Shown here piece after piece: positions 1 through 10,657 of a DNA stretch of 64,000 nucleotides. Within the stretch, counting starts at the first letter, position 1; every line of letters begins with the position of its first letter. Source of the stretch: Xenosphaeropsis pyriputrescens (Eukaryota > Ascomycota > Leotiomycetes > Phacidiales > Phacidiaceae). The stretch spans positions 248,001 through 312,000 of the forward strand of contig JAGKQE010000032.1 in the NCBI GenBank assembly GCA_022609375.1. The letters are read 5' to 3'. The notes under the pieces were generated by a model. The model saw only the letters and a program-made list of their open reading frames with translations. It was not told where the DNA came from and did no database searches. The position numbers and the translations under genes are program-made.

Positions 1-2521
1 GGTCGATGACGATTGCATATCAAAATCTCTGGGATCTCTAATCCCGCAAGGTACCAGAGAGAGAGAGGCACAGCGAGCTGTCAGAAGTGCTCTTAGAAAT
101 GGTTGCGCTTGTCATTGGTCCTTTCTGCGGTCGCTGAGGATTGAGATAATCCATATCTCTCTCTTTTCCTTGGATGGCTTTCTTTTTCACTCTGTTTCTT
201 CTGGTCCTACATCCCATCCTCAGGTTCAGGTTCAGGTTCAGGTTCTGGTTCTGGTTCCAAAGGAAAGCTAAGTACCTGACTTACCTTACCTTGCCTTCCC
301 TCGCCAGATTGGCACCTCACTGGCACTTCCATGCAAGAAGCATAAGTCGGTGTGTCGTACAAGGCGGACTAAAGAAGCATAGAACCTCCACCTCTGTGCT
401 ATCGTCCAGTGTCCCACCAGTAGCTCAGCCAATATGAGCTTTACCGCAAGGCCATCCCCTCAATTCTGCGAGACACTCTGTTCGTCTGGCGAGGCGGTGA
501 ATATGAATAACACGCACCACTTCACATCTCCCGAAAGCGAAAACGTGGAGGTGTCACGTGATATGGCTGCGATCAAGAAGATTTGGACCCTCAGAGAATT
601 TATGAATGGACGTCTCCCACGTGCTGTCACGCGCAACTAGCATGATTCTTGCAACGTCGGTGCAGCAATAAGTCAAGTGGCAGTAACGGGAGTTGCAGAT
701 AATAGAGATAGGGCCACTGTCACCGCCTGTGACCGCCAGTCGCCTCGAGATTGCCTGTTATCAAATCCCCGCAGCCTGAGAGGAAAAATTCCTAGAAGAA
801 TATGAAAGGCGGTGGTTGGGGAAACGGAGTGTCATAGCTCTGTATGCAAAGGTCCGAATTCAAAGGTGATTATGAAACTATTTCCAACATGACCGTATCG
901 AGTACAGCTGTACTCCGTACAGTTGAGGGGTCTGGGAGACGGTGAAGAGACGTGAGGATGCATGTGTATATAATTGGAAGATTGAGAATCGGTGAAGAGA
1001 TATCAGGTTGAGATGTGAGATAACCTTTATGAACAAACGGGATTCGATGCGATTGTACGGAGTGGTAAGGATTCCTCTGTCAATCTGGGGTTTATCCGCT
1101 GTCCTCCAATCTTGTCGCCGGGAAGGGATCTTGTGCATTGTTATGCAGTCAAGCGATATTGCATTGGAACTGCATTACGGAATGCTCAATTGGACGACCA
1201 TCGTCCTGCAAAACAGATGTCAACGTCGACGTCGATGATTGATGGTGTAGTTCCATGTTTTGTCTCGTAGCTAGATTTTGAGGCTGAAGACAGCGAATAT
1301 TCGGAATGAAGGTGCGATGTATGTGACTTCTTTTTGCGCTTCATGTGCTACGTTGACAATTAGTATTGTTGTAGAAACATGAAAACAACACTTGATATAT
1401 CCCTCTCTTTCAGGAGAAAGAGAGGGACCATAGCAACCACATTATCGCCAGCAACACATGAATATGGCTGGCCTGATTTGATACTCGTAGTGCATGAGTT
1501 GTAAGCATACTGAGTGTCGCCGGGAGAAGATCTTGGAAATGTGCTGGCGAAGCTTCTCATGCAAGAGGGCAATGTAGTGGTTGATGAATGATGATGCATT
1601 CATCCCGTTTGTCAAGAGAGGAATTAATAAAGAGACAAGCACATTTCCGTCGGAAAGCCTCTCACTTTGGGATATCTCGCCTCCAACAAGTGTCTGAAGT
1701 CTTTTCCAAGTTGAGCAACAGACGCTTCGACCTAGTCAGTCTCTGACATATCGAGCAACAGCGGCTCAGGGACGTGGCTCAACTACCACATTCGGATAAC
1801 ATCACATCACGGCAGACTCACGTCGCGTTCCATATATTGTGTGCCTCATCTCGAGGCTCACAAACGCGTCCCTTCTCTCTCTGCCATATCTTTCCTCTCT
1901 CTTTTTCTCCTTACCACATCAACCGCCGCTCATCAACACAAGCAGCTGAGATGAGCATTCTCTCGATGTGAACAGGAAAATCAAACACTCATACCTCAGC
2001 CAATTCCTCGAGTGGGTACTGTTCGACATAGAGTCAGCACCCTCAAAGTAACGCGCTTTCTTTCATCTCAATCACATCACATCTCGGCCTCTCGGCTACC
2101 AGTCATCTCAAAATCCCCTTCCAACTTCTAATAACAACATCATCTCAGCCTGTTAAGGTCTGTGGATTATAATTGGTCTACTACAAAGATCGATATTGCA
2201 GATCTAAAGCGTTCGGTAAGCCTTCATATTGCCTCGATCCAACAGAACTTGTTTGATTAGCCATTGAACGTGCCACGGTACCAACTGTTCACCTGAACCT
2301 GTCTTTACAGAGGATCCCCTCTGGTCCCTATCAACACTTCTGTTCGTATCACTAACGTTTATCTATACTGCTAAAACAGGGTGCTTCAAGAGATCTCGAC
2401 CTTCTAGAAAGCTGGGCCGGTATAGCTGGGTCTACTCATTCCCTCCACTTCAACCACTATCACTAGCAAGTGTATAACACCCCTAAAGCTAAGCTCTTCC
2501 TCAGCATCTTTGTCTGCAACA
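1..2521. other. Gene-free left flank / upstream region of the Stc1 gene
   Basis: No convincing gene is visible. The short open frames here lack homology, intron signals and codon bias. A degenerate GGTTCA/GGTTCT hexamer run lies at about 218-259. From about 1860 to 2520 the plus strand becomes pyrimidine-rich (CTCT and CATC stretches), as is typical of ascomycete promoters and 5' leaders. It may contain the leader of the gene that starts at 2522, and possibly a leader intron, but I cannot place one. The far left may hold the tail of a gene outside the window. Confidence 0.5.
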
Positions 2522-3776
2522 ATGTCAATTTCAGAAAACTGTCTTCAATCAAGATTCATGGCGGGTAAAGACCACTCGAGCACCAAGGAGTAAGTTACAG
2601 CAACCCAGTTATCACCTCACCGGATACTAATGCATAAATTCAAGTCTAAGCCAGTTGGCAGTTCCAGATAAGTTCGTTTGATGTCACTTCAGTTTCGTTT
2701 TATACTAAATGCTCCCAGGTTGAGGTGCACACTTTGCAATAAGTACAAGTCTCAGCCAGCATTTTCGAACAAGGAGATCAATGACTGGAAGTTCAGTAAC
2801 TGTTCTCCCAAGTCTGGGGAGCCCCCTAAAGCTCCTCGTTGCAGATCATGTGCTGGAGGACCAAAGATGGAGATGATGTGCGCCAACTGTCACATTGTTC
2901 AAGGCCTTGAGAACTTCAGTAAGACTCAGAGATCTGAGAAGAATGCTGTAAGCAAAACTGACTCCCCCAAGCCCATCAAACTTATTCCAGAGCGTTGACA
3001 TGTGTGGTCACACAGCGTTGCAAGGACTGTGTCAATTGGCACGATGTAACTGAACCAGGTGTACTTCCTCTTGCGGCTCCAGACACAGAGACAGCTCCGG
3101 ATGAGGACTATGTCGATGGTGACGATTTAGACTTTGATGATCTTGACATTGAGGGAGACGCAGACAGTGTAGGTGCTCTTCTTCGCCATGCATTGTTTAA
3201 GCAGAACTAAGCTAAAGTTTACAAGGATGAGGATGATGAGTTGCTTTGTCGCAAGGCGGACCTCTTGTCTGTTGTCGATTCAGTCAAGAGCGACACCTAC
3301 CTCTCCACTCACAGCAGATTCACATCCAGTGTTGATTTCGAGAGCGTTTCTAAGTCTGAGACCACGAACGCAAGCTACCATAGTAACTCGTCTCCAAGCA
3401 ACCCATACGAGACAAGCGGAAGCATTCCCGGATCCCACAACGTCAGTCTTCCGAGCTGGTCCACTCCTCGTCCCCAGTCCATTGCCAACTCCCGCAATGA
3501 ATTTTCTGGAGGCAATGGTCCTGTCTCCACTAGAGGCCGCGAATCTATCTCAACTGCCCCCAAGATCGAGTACACCAAGTACGGATGGCCAAAGAAGGTT
3601 TGTAACTCTACTCAACATTCGTGGTTCAAGCTCAACGACTAACCCCTGATTAGCAAGCACTCGGACCCAAGACTCAAGTCAATCCAAAGCCTGAGTTCCA
3701 CATCTGCCGAGATCTGCCAAAGAGCAAGATGCAAATTGGAGTCATCGACGATGATGAGTCTGATGATGAGATTTGA
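2522..3776 (+). CDS. Stc1-domain protein (RNAi-heterochromatin adaptor family)
   Basis: Six exons are inferred: 2522-2589, 2645-2671, 2719-2947, 3016-3168, 3226-3597, 3654-3776, giving 323 aa. The Stc1 domain covers roughly residues 30-110. It begins LRCTLCNKYK and continues with paired Cys motifs (CRSCAGG, CANCHIVQGL, RCKDCVNW), a treble-clef zinc pattern typical of the family. The second half is acidic and low-complexity (DDLDFDDLDIEGDADS, then a Ser-rich stretch) and ends in an acidic tail. In fission yeast Stc1 bridges the Argonaute RITS complex and the CLRC H3K9 methyltransferase; for this protein the role is inferred from the domain alone. Donors are gtaagt, gttcgt, gtaagc, gtaggt and gtttgt. 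The second donor (gttcgt) is weak, but it is the one that restores the conserved DK-LRC junction. The start was chosen as the first ATG that splices in frame. The family is confident; exact borders of exons 1-2 are moderate. Confidence 0.82.
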
Positions 3777-5104
3777 CACAACTCTATCATCTCTGTCTGT
3801 GCTCTTGTTGGCTTCTCAACGAGTGAACTTTAGCTGCGCTCTTGTCTGTGCGTCTATGAGATCACAAGTGGAGTTGCCCGGCCTGACATTTACGAGAATG
3901 GCTGGGTGAATCTTATCGTTGGTCATTCAGCACCAGTTTTTCCATATGCTCATTATGCTTTGATGATTTTCCGCTCGTCATTGCATCGGAGTTTTCTATG
4001 ATTGCGTTGACTTTTGTCCTCGATCCCGTGGCTGCACAGACGATACTTTTGACGTTGCAATCACAAAGTTAGGAAATTTAGAAGACTTCCCCATACTATT
4101 GGCATGTCGTAATGCGGCTCGACTGAGACCCCCCTTGGTAACTTTTTATGATGATGCAAGCCCGACCGTTTTACGCTTGGAAGAGTGAAAAGGGCTGTTG
4201 AATGATGCTGATCTAGCCCAATCCTGGCTCTCTCCGGTTGGCGTGTCAGCAATACAAGGCTGCTGCTCCTAAATTCCCAAACTCAATGCGGATGATACCT
4301 AAGACCTTGGCTGTTTTTATAAGTGAAACTCATTATTACGTGCGCCGGAACGGGCAAATTGGGTCAGCAAAACATATGGGCACATTTACGTATAAATTGA
4401 CGATACTTGCGATGCCCCTCTGTTGCCATGGCCAGAATATGTACGGTATCTAAACTAGCTAGGTATCACGATGGCCATGGCCTTCTAGTCACCGTGCCAT
4501 TTTGGCTTTCCCTTCGTAGTTCGACGCCGTCATAACTTTGATGGGGCCTTTGCAATACATACTTCTGCGCACTAGTATGAACATATATGTACTTACTGTG
4601 TATCCGGGGAAGCTAAATAATATCCTTAAGTTTCCCAAATTATCATCCCCCTCGACTTGTCTGTCCCATGCATAGGTAAGGTTAGGTAGTGTCTGAGAGT
4701 TCTTCGTACCAATAGTCCAGTTCCAGTGATGTATGTAGTAGTATTAACGTTATGACATATGTGCGCGGCACGTTCCAACACAAGCACCGAATGAATTACG
4801 AGGGCCGTAGAGTAAGGTAGCCATCCTATCAATGGAATGATCAAGACGCGTATTTAGGGTAGAGTAGAGTCAAAGTGGATGGATATGAAGTCGGGTGTAG
4901 ATAGAGGGGAGGTAATATGTTTCTACCTACTGTTGCTACCCTGTTCGTTGCTTGGTGTGTGCTGTATGTACAGTATGTAGGCAGCTGAATCGTGTAAGCT
5001 ACCTATTTTCAGATGTTAATATCCGGACTGTGGCGTCGTGGTGTGTGGTATGAAGTCATAGGGTCGACAAGGTAAATAGGTAAGGTATAGCACTTTGACG
5101 GCTT

Positions 5105-5149
5105 TCGATTTTCGATTTCGGGTTCGGGTTCGAGTTCGGGTTCGGGTTG
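5105..5149 (+). repeat. Imperfect TTCGGG hexamer run
   Basis: About six units of TTCGGG with single-base changes (one TTCGAG). It resembles a C-for-A variant of the telomere hexamer TTAGGG, but no true TTAGGG unit is present, so it is treated as an ordinary hexanucleotide microsatellite. Confidence 0.7.
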
Positions 5150-5582
5150 ATTTGATCTGATCTGATCCATATGGTTTGGTAAGGTTCACAATGGTTCGAC
5201 TCGGTTTGATTTGATCTGGTTTGCTTTGATTTTGGTTTGATTTTGGCCGGGCAACGACTTGATGTTTGGTATCATCGTATCGAATGGTGAAGTCCGAGGG
5301 ACCAGATTCACCCACGGCATTCTTCCTAATTATGTCCCCGTGCAGTATGGAGGGTGCTCTCACAGCATGGGAAGATTGAAGGATCTTCCATAATAGAGCA
5401 TATCGCCCAAGTGCACGTTGATATGTCTTGGTATCAAAACGGAGTATTAGATCAAAGTATCACCATATGTGTGCCAAGTACTGTACGATCCCTTCATCCC
5501 GTGCTGCAGGGTGATATGAGATGGTAACGACGAGACTAAGGTCCTTCATCGCTTCGTCCAAAAGATGAGATGACTACCCTTG

Positions 5583-5782
5583 CTACTACGACTACTACTA
5601 CTACTACGACTACTACTACTACTACTACGACTACTGAGTACCAAGATGAAGAGATGACTAAACTAAGAGTCCCAAATGTCCATATGTGGGGGTGGACAAT
5701 TTGTTGTTTTTCTCTTTCTTCCTACTTTATCTCTGCTAGGACACACACACACACACACATATATATATATGTATATATATAT
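5583..5782. repeat. ACT/ACG trinucleotide and (AC)n(AT)n microsatellites
   Basis: An ACT run with interspersed ACG covers 5583-5634. A separate (AC)n run at 5741-5759 passes directly into an (AT)n run to about 5782 interrupted by a single GT. Between them is ordinary sequence without a gene. Confidence 0.85.
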
Positions 5783-6349
5783 GATGGCTACATTTCCAGA
5801 AACCATCCTCATCCTCTGTCCGATCCTTGCGGGAAGCAAGCAAACCAACATCCACCCCCAAACCAAAGGCGGTTCAGAGTGACAGGAATTTGTCAGTCAT
5901 ACAAGTCGATAGGCTTCTTCACAAGGTAGCTATCTTATCCTATGAAGGTAAGTACAAGGTGAGGAAGAAGAAGAGCAAAAAGAAGATAAAAAGAATGAAT
6001 AAAGACAGGTGAGAACAAAAGGATTGAGAAAAGACGATATGGCGGGTAATAGTAACTTTCAACAGGTGGTAAATAGGAGTCTTTATCTTCTCTTCCTCTT
6101 CCTCTTCCTCCTCCTCCTCCTCCTCCGCATGAAATACTGATATTCCTACATTCGTTCTATTCAAACAAATACAATCGTTGCCTTCAGCATCGATGTTACT
6201 ACCATCAATATTACTCTTGTGTTACTTCGATTGGTGTCTGGTGTTTACGGTAGAATCTTGGAAAATAGGCTGACCTTGACCTTGACCATGACCTTGGCTT
6301 ACCTGGTTGTCACCACCATTAACCAACCAGGTGTACTGTGTAATATATA

Positions 6350-6448
6350 CCGAGAAAGAGAAGAAAGAGAAGAGAAGATAGAGAAGACAGAGATACAGAG
6401 ACAGAGAGATGCACACACACAGAGAGAGATAGAGAGAGAGGGTGAGGC

Positions 6449-6490
<42 letters not shown>

Positions 6491-6518
6491 CCCGCCCAGC
6501 CCAGCCCAGCCCAGCCCA
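6350..6518. repeat. GA-rich purine tract followed by CCAGC pentamers
   Basis: The plus strand is nearly pure purine (GAGA, GAAAGAGA, with short CACACA and ATAC breaks) from 6350 to 6488, ending in an uninterrupted GA run. It is followed by about five CCAGC units at 6495-6518. The opposite strand is a long polypyrimidine tract, a class of element often found in ascomycete promoters; a promoter role here is only possible. Confidence 0.8.
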
Positions 6519-6769
6519 CGTCACATCACAATGCCTACCTAGGTACACCACCTCAAGTCATCGTCCGTCCACACATACGCCGTGCCTTGTTACACTCCAT
6601 CATCCAACCTTCTTCTCCTCCTCTTTCCCTCATTCCCTCATATCTGACTCGTACATATCATCTACAGACTACACCTACCCAGCTACTCATTCATCCATAC
6701 AATATTCCCTTCATTCACCATCACATCACACCAAAAGCTGATAAGAAAAATAAAGTAACTAAAAACAGA

Positions 6770-6845
6770 ACAGAGCACAGCAGAGCAGAGCAGAGCAGAG
6801 CAGCAGAGCAGCAGAGCAGAGCAAAGCAAAGCAAAACAAAACAAA
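6770..6845 (+). repeat. CAGAG / CAAAG / CAAAA degenerating pentamer array
   Basis: Tandem CAGAG units grade rightward into CAAAG and then CAAAA units, as if one pentamer array had accumulated G-to-A changes along its length. It lies about 220 bp before the start codon at 7065, probably within the promoter or leader. Confidence 0.8.
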
Positions 6846-7064
6846 AGATAAATAAACAAAACCATCAGACACCCCTAAACGTACGTCCATTACGCCCAGT
6901 TACTACAGCCGCACATCATTTCAAATCCAGATTGTCGCACCACTCTTGTCAGAAAGTTGGCTTCAGCCTCGTTCCGTTCCGTTACGGTCCCAAGGAGTAG
7001 CTGAATCGCGTACATCCTTTCATCCCAACTACTACCTCCCAACCACTGCCTTCGCGCGGTGGGA

Positions 7065-9322
7065 ATGGCATATGATACCTATGGAGCAGGCTATCAGCCA
7101 TCACGCACCACCACTGCTGCCGCAATGGATCGTGATTATTTCGACGGCTCCTCGGATCCTCGACCTTCAAATTCAACATATCCGTCCCATCATGTGGATG
7201 ACTTGAGGTCCAGAGATAGTAGCATGGCTTCACACACAAGAGAGCCTACATCGACAAGGGAAGAGCATGGTAGAGGGGACAACTACAGAGCTGCGTATGT
7301 TTCGGCGCCATCAGCCGACGAGGCTGAGGCTCAGGCGGAGATGACTCCCGCTCCTGCGCGAGCTGAAACCGCGGCACCAGCTCATAACAACGTATCGCCC
7401 GAGCTCATCGCCGAGATCACTGAGAGAATCAAGAGAGAAGGTATGCAAACCTGCTTTCCCTTATGACTTTACTTGCGCCGTTGAAACTTTACCCAAAAGC
7501 TACTTCGCGTACTGATTATCACGCTGCAGTCGTGGAACACCTCAAGCAGAAAGGAACACCTGAAGATCCATCAAGATCCACGGCAGCACCTGCTTCAGTG
7601 ACTAGCGAGACCTCCTCTCCAACTCAGGGCCCTCCAAGAGTTTACACACCACCTTCTCCAATAATACATAATCCAAAAGCAAGTGCTCCAACCGAACCGA
7701 TGGATCATAGATATTCTCCTCCTGGTAGTTTTGGAGACAAATCTACAAGCGTCAGATTCGAAGATGGAAAGGGACCAACTGATAGCTCTGGAGCTAGCTA
7801 TGTCCCAAGGCCATCTGCGGCTCCGAGAACATATTCAACAGTAGAGTTGAGTACAATCGATCAAAAATGGGGAAGATTGTTTGAGAACGGGGAACCGACA
7901 GCACGTTTAGGTCAATTTCTTAGAGGCCTTGCAAACCATATCGTAAGTTTCTCCTGAAGCCTCTTGACATTGATGTGATTGACAGCTTTCATTAATAGAT
8001 TGAGGAGTATCCACCAACGAACAGCATTGTTGTTACGCCTGAGAAAATGGTAGCTTATTACAAAGACTTCCCTTTAGAAAAGGAGCTGCATCCCTTTATC
8101 TGTGAGTACCTCAATTACCAATTTGTTTGAGATCTCAGCCTAACCTTACGCAGCAATTTTTAAGTCCCAGTCGAATGAGCATATATCACGTTTGTATCAA
8201 GATCTCGCCTGCCAGCACCACTTGGTCCAGGAAACTCCAGCCTCTGCTCCAACTATCCCAGCACTTACGCCTGTAGGATTTGCCAAATGGATGGAGATAG
8301 CTATTCTAGCATATCCGGACGAGGAATCTCGTCGGCTTGAGAAAGTAGTCCTTACTCTTCCCATCGATGCTGATGGTCAAATGATCGACAACCGCCCTGA
8401 AAGACTTCCGAAGCAGATTTCACGACATTTGCTACCAAGCACTACCAACCATCTTGCAAAACAATATCTCTATAATGCTGTAGCGGATTTCTTCCACGAC
8501 CAACAAGCTCCAAAGCCAAGGCGACGCAAAGATTCCACCAGCTCTCCACCGGTTTCTCGGCGTACATCCACTGCAGCTTCTCAGGCGAAACCGATCAATA
8601 TAGTTCAGCCCTCGAGCTCTAATCCCATCGAAAGAGAGAGAATGCCGTATTCCGGCACTTCTGTTACATCAGACACAACCATCAATGAACCCGCGCCCGA
8701 AACCTCCAGCTCTGTTCCAATAGAGCGTGAGCGACAACCGTACACAGCAGCACCAGGATCAGGACGTGTCTATGAAAGCCTCACCGTGAATAATTCCACT
8801 GCATCTCGCACTCGTGAGCGAGCCAATTCAGTAAACCGTACGCGTGACTCGGAGCCCAGCGGCCATCACCGCACCCAAAGCAATGCCTCCTCCTACAATC
8901 CTCCTCCACGCCCCAGTGGTGCTTCGAGAAGAGCTGTCAGCCCCCCATTCAAGAGTTTCAGTAACTCAACCCCAATAAATTTGAGTAGTGATCCATACGG
9001 CTCCGGCGTTTCCTCCGCCTTCTCCGGCTCTACGTCAAACATTCCCCACGTCGACGTCCGCGAGAGAGATCGCGAGCGAGATCGTGAGAGAGAAAGGGAG
9101 AGAGAACGAGATGATGGACCACGCCGCTATGCACGCGATACCCGTGATCGTGAGTCCCGTCGCTCGGTCGAGGAGGAGGCTCGTTTGGCTGCCCTTTTCA
9201 GCAATCCACGGGACGGAGAGCGCTACGACAGGCATGAGCGGAATAGTGGCATCTACGACGATGAGTACTACCGCAACGGTGGCAGGGCATACGATACAGG
9301 ATATCAACCCAAACGCTACTGA
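7065..9322 (+). CDS. DUF7514-type fungal protein of unknown function
   Basis: Four exons are inferred: 7065-7440, 7530-7942, 7999-8101, 8154-9322, giving 686 aa. Introns have good donors (gtatgc, gtaagt, gtgagt) and acceptors (gctgcag, taatag, acgcag). After a low-complexity N terminus of about 240 residues comes a conserved globular block starting at KWGRLFENGEPT and crossing all three later exons (YPPTNSIVVTPEKM, then KWMEIAILAYPDEES). This matches my memory of the DUF7514 family, which is confined to filamentous fungi and has no assigned function. The last 250 residues are Ser/Pro/Arg-rich, with two near-identical PIERER(M/Q)PY motifs and an alternating Arg-Glu/Arg-Asp run near 9060-9110. 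This composition suggests a nuclear or scaffold-like protein, but that is only a guess. The upstream in-frame GTG was not used as a start. Confidence 0.82.
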
Positions 9323-10657
9323 GTTGTATGATAATTTGTGCCTAAAGATATGACTTTATGAAGAGTGTTTTTGATGAATAGCTGGTTTGTTGGCTTTGAG
9401 GGTTCCTTGCCTAGGCATTTCTTTTGCTGTTTGTTATTCTTGTAAGACTGGAAGATTGGTGGTTGGAGGAGACCTTTGGAATAGTTTGTTGATTGTTAAC
9501 GGGTTGACGGGAGCTGGAATGGAATTTGCTCGGTTTTTGGGAGCGAGATACCTTTGTAGCGAATCTAGCGTCTGCGTTCTGAGTCAAATTGATACTTCGT
9601 TTATCGAGACCTACTGTAGTTTAAAGTATAACTGGAAAGTGACCGAGCTGTTCGTGATGATGTAAAATTTTCAAATATAAACATGGGGTAATTTGGTTCT
9701 CTTGAGGAGTGTGGTTTTGTGGGAAATTGATGGGTTCTACCCGAAGCCAGCTAAAAGATATTAAGTAGCACTATTCATTAGATGTATCGTTATTTAGCAC
9801 TATCACAGGCTGAGTGGGCGATCTCAACTCCTTGTGATAGGCTCTACCTTGTCATTTTAGAGAGCTGTATCATCGAGTTCCTGTATTATTTGTGAGAATT
9901 TGGTAACATCACGCTCTTGCAAAGGACGATGCAGAGATGTATCACAGCTATAGGCATTCAAGACATTATCATCACAGAGCTTCCAAATTAAGACAACTTG
10001 TTTGCCAAGCAGAACGCTTTAGGTGTCCAGGCATCTAAGTACAAGAACGTGTTTTTTGTGCTATCGAATTGACATGAATCGTGGAATATTGAAAAGGCCG
10101 TCCAACTCAGGACTATGCCATCTTTGCCGACTACCTACCGCCAACACGACCATTGGTTAAAAGGAAATGTTTTTGGGGAGTTCTCTTTTTTGCTTTTCTT
10201 TTCTTTATTTTCCTCCTTTTTTCTTTTCCTCCCCTTTCCCCCCCCCCCAATCATCTCTCTTCTCCCTACATGGTATGCAGAATTGCCAACCAAGAAAACG
10301 GGAACGTACAGTACAAACAGAAAGCTCATATCCTTCAACCTTTAAGATAATCGTGGTTGGTTGCTGGTATCTTTTTTTTTTTAACTTTTTTAACTTTTTT
10401 TTGGTTTTTGGTTTTTGTGGCCTTCGTGATGCTCGTAACACAAATATGGGAAAGTCGAAAAGGAAACTAATCGTACAGGTGGATATAATGCTGACCATAA
10501 GACTGGTAGCTACGGACAAGTGATTATAGTGGAAAGGTTATTGTAAGGCCTCAAAGTGAAGAGCTGCCACGTTCGCAAAGAAGTCGTCGTGAAAATCGGA
10601 GATGACACGCAATTTGTGAGATACCTAAGCCCCGGACCCATAACAGCCGTTATAGAT
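9323..10657. other. Intergenic region between the convergent DUF7514 and MYND genes
   Basis: The region separates two converging genes and should contain both 3' ends. A poly-pyrimidine stretch at about 10185-10260 includes a run of nine C, and there are T-runs at 10370-10400. No conserved open frame, RNA gene or mobile element is recognisable. Confidence 0.55.

Larger units (their letters stand above)
3777..7064. other. 3.3-kb repeat-rich intergenic region
   Basis: No gene is supported. It holds several simple repeats, listed separately: a TTCGGG-like run near 5105-5149, ACT/ACG trinucleotides at 5583-5634, AC then AT dinucleotides at 5741-5782, a TTCCTC/TCC tract at 6086-6126, a long GA-rich tract at 6350-6490, CCAGC repeats at 6495-6518, and CAGAG/CAAAG pentamers at 6770-6845. 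Open frames here encode only homopolymer-like peptides. The last few hundred bases probably form the promoter and leader of the gene at 7065. Confidence 0.6.

Noticed and set aside
5105..5149. Interstitial telomere sequence
   Set aside because: Units are TTCGGG, with no TTAGGG present; an ordinary hexamer microsatellite explains it.
5570..6560. Open frames encoding poly-Thr, poly-Glu or alternating Arg-Glu peptides
   Set aside because: They are translations of ACT, TCC and GA microsatellites and have no flanking gene structure.
10185..10523. Phe/Leu-rich short frames on both strands
   Set aside because: They arise from T-rich and C-rich tracts in the 3' intergenic DNA.
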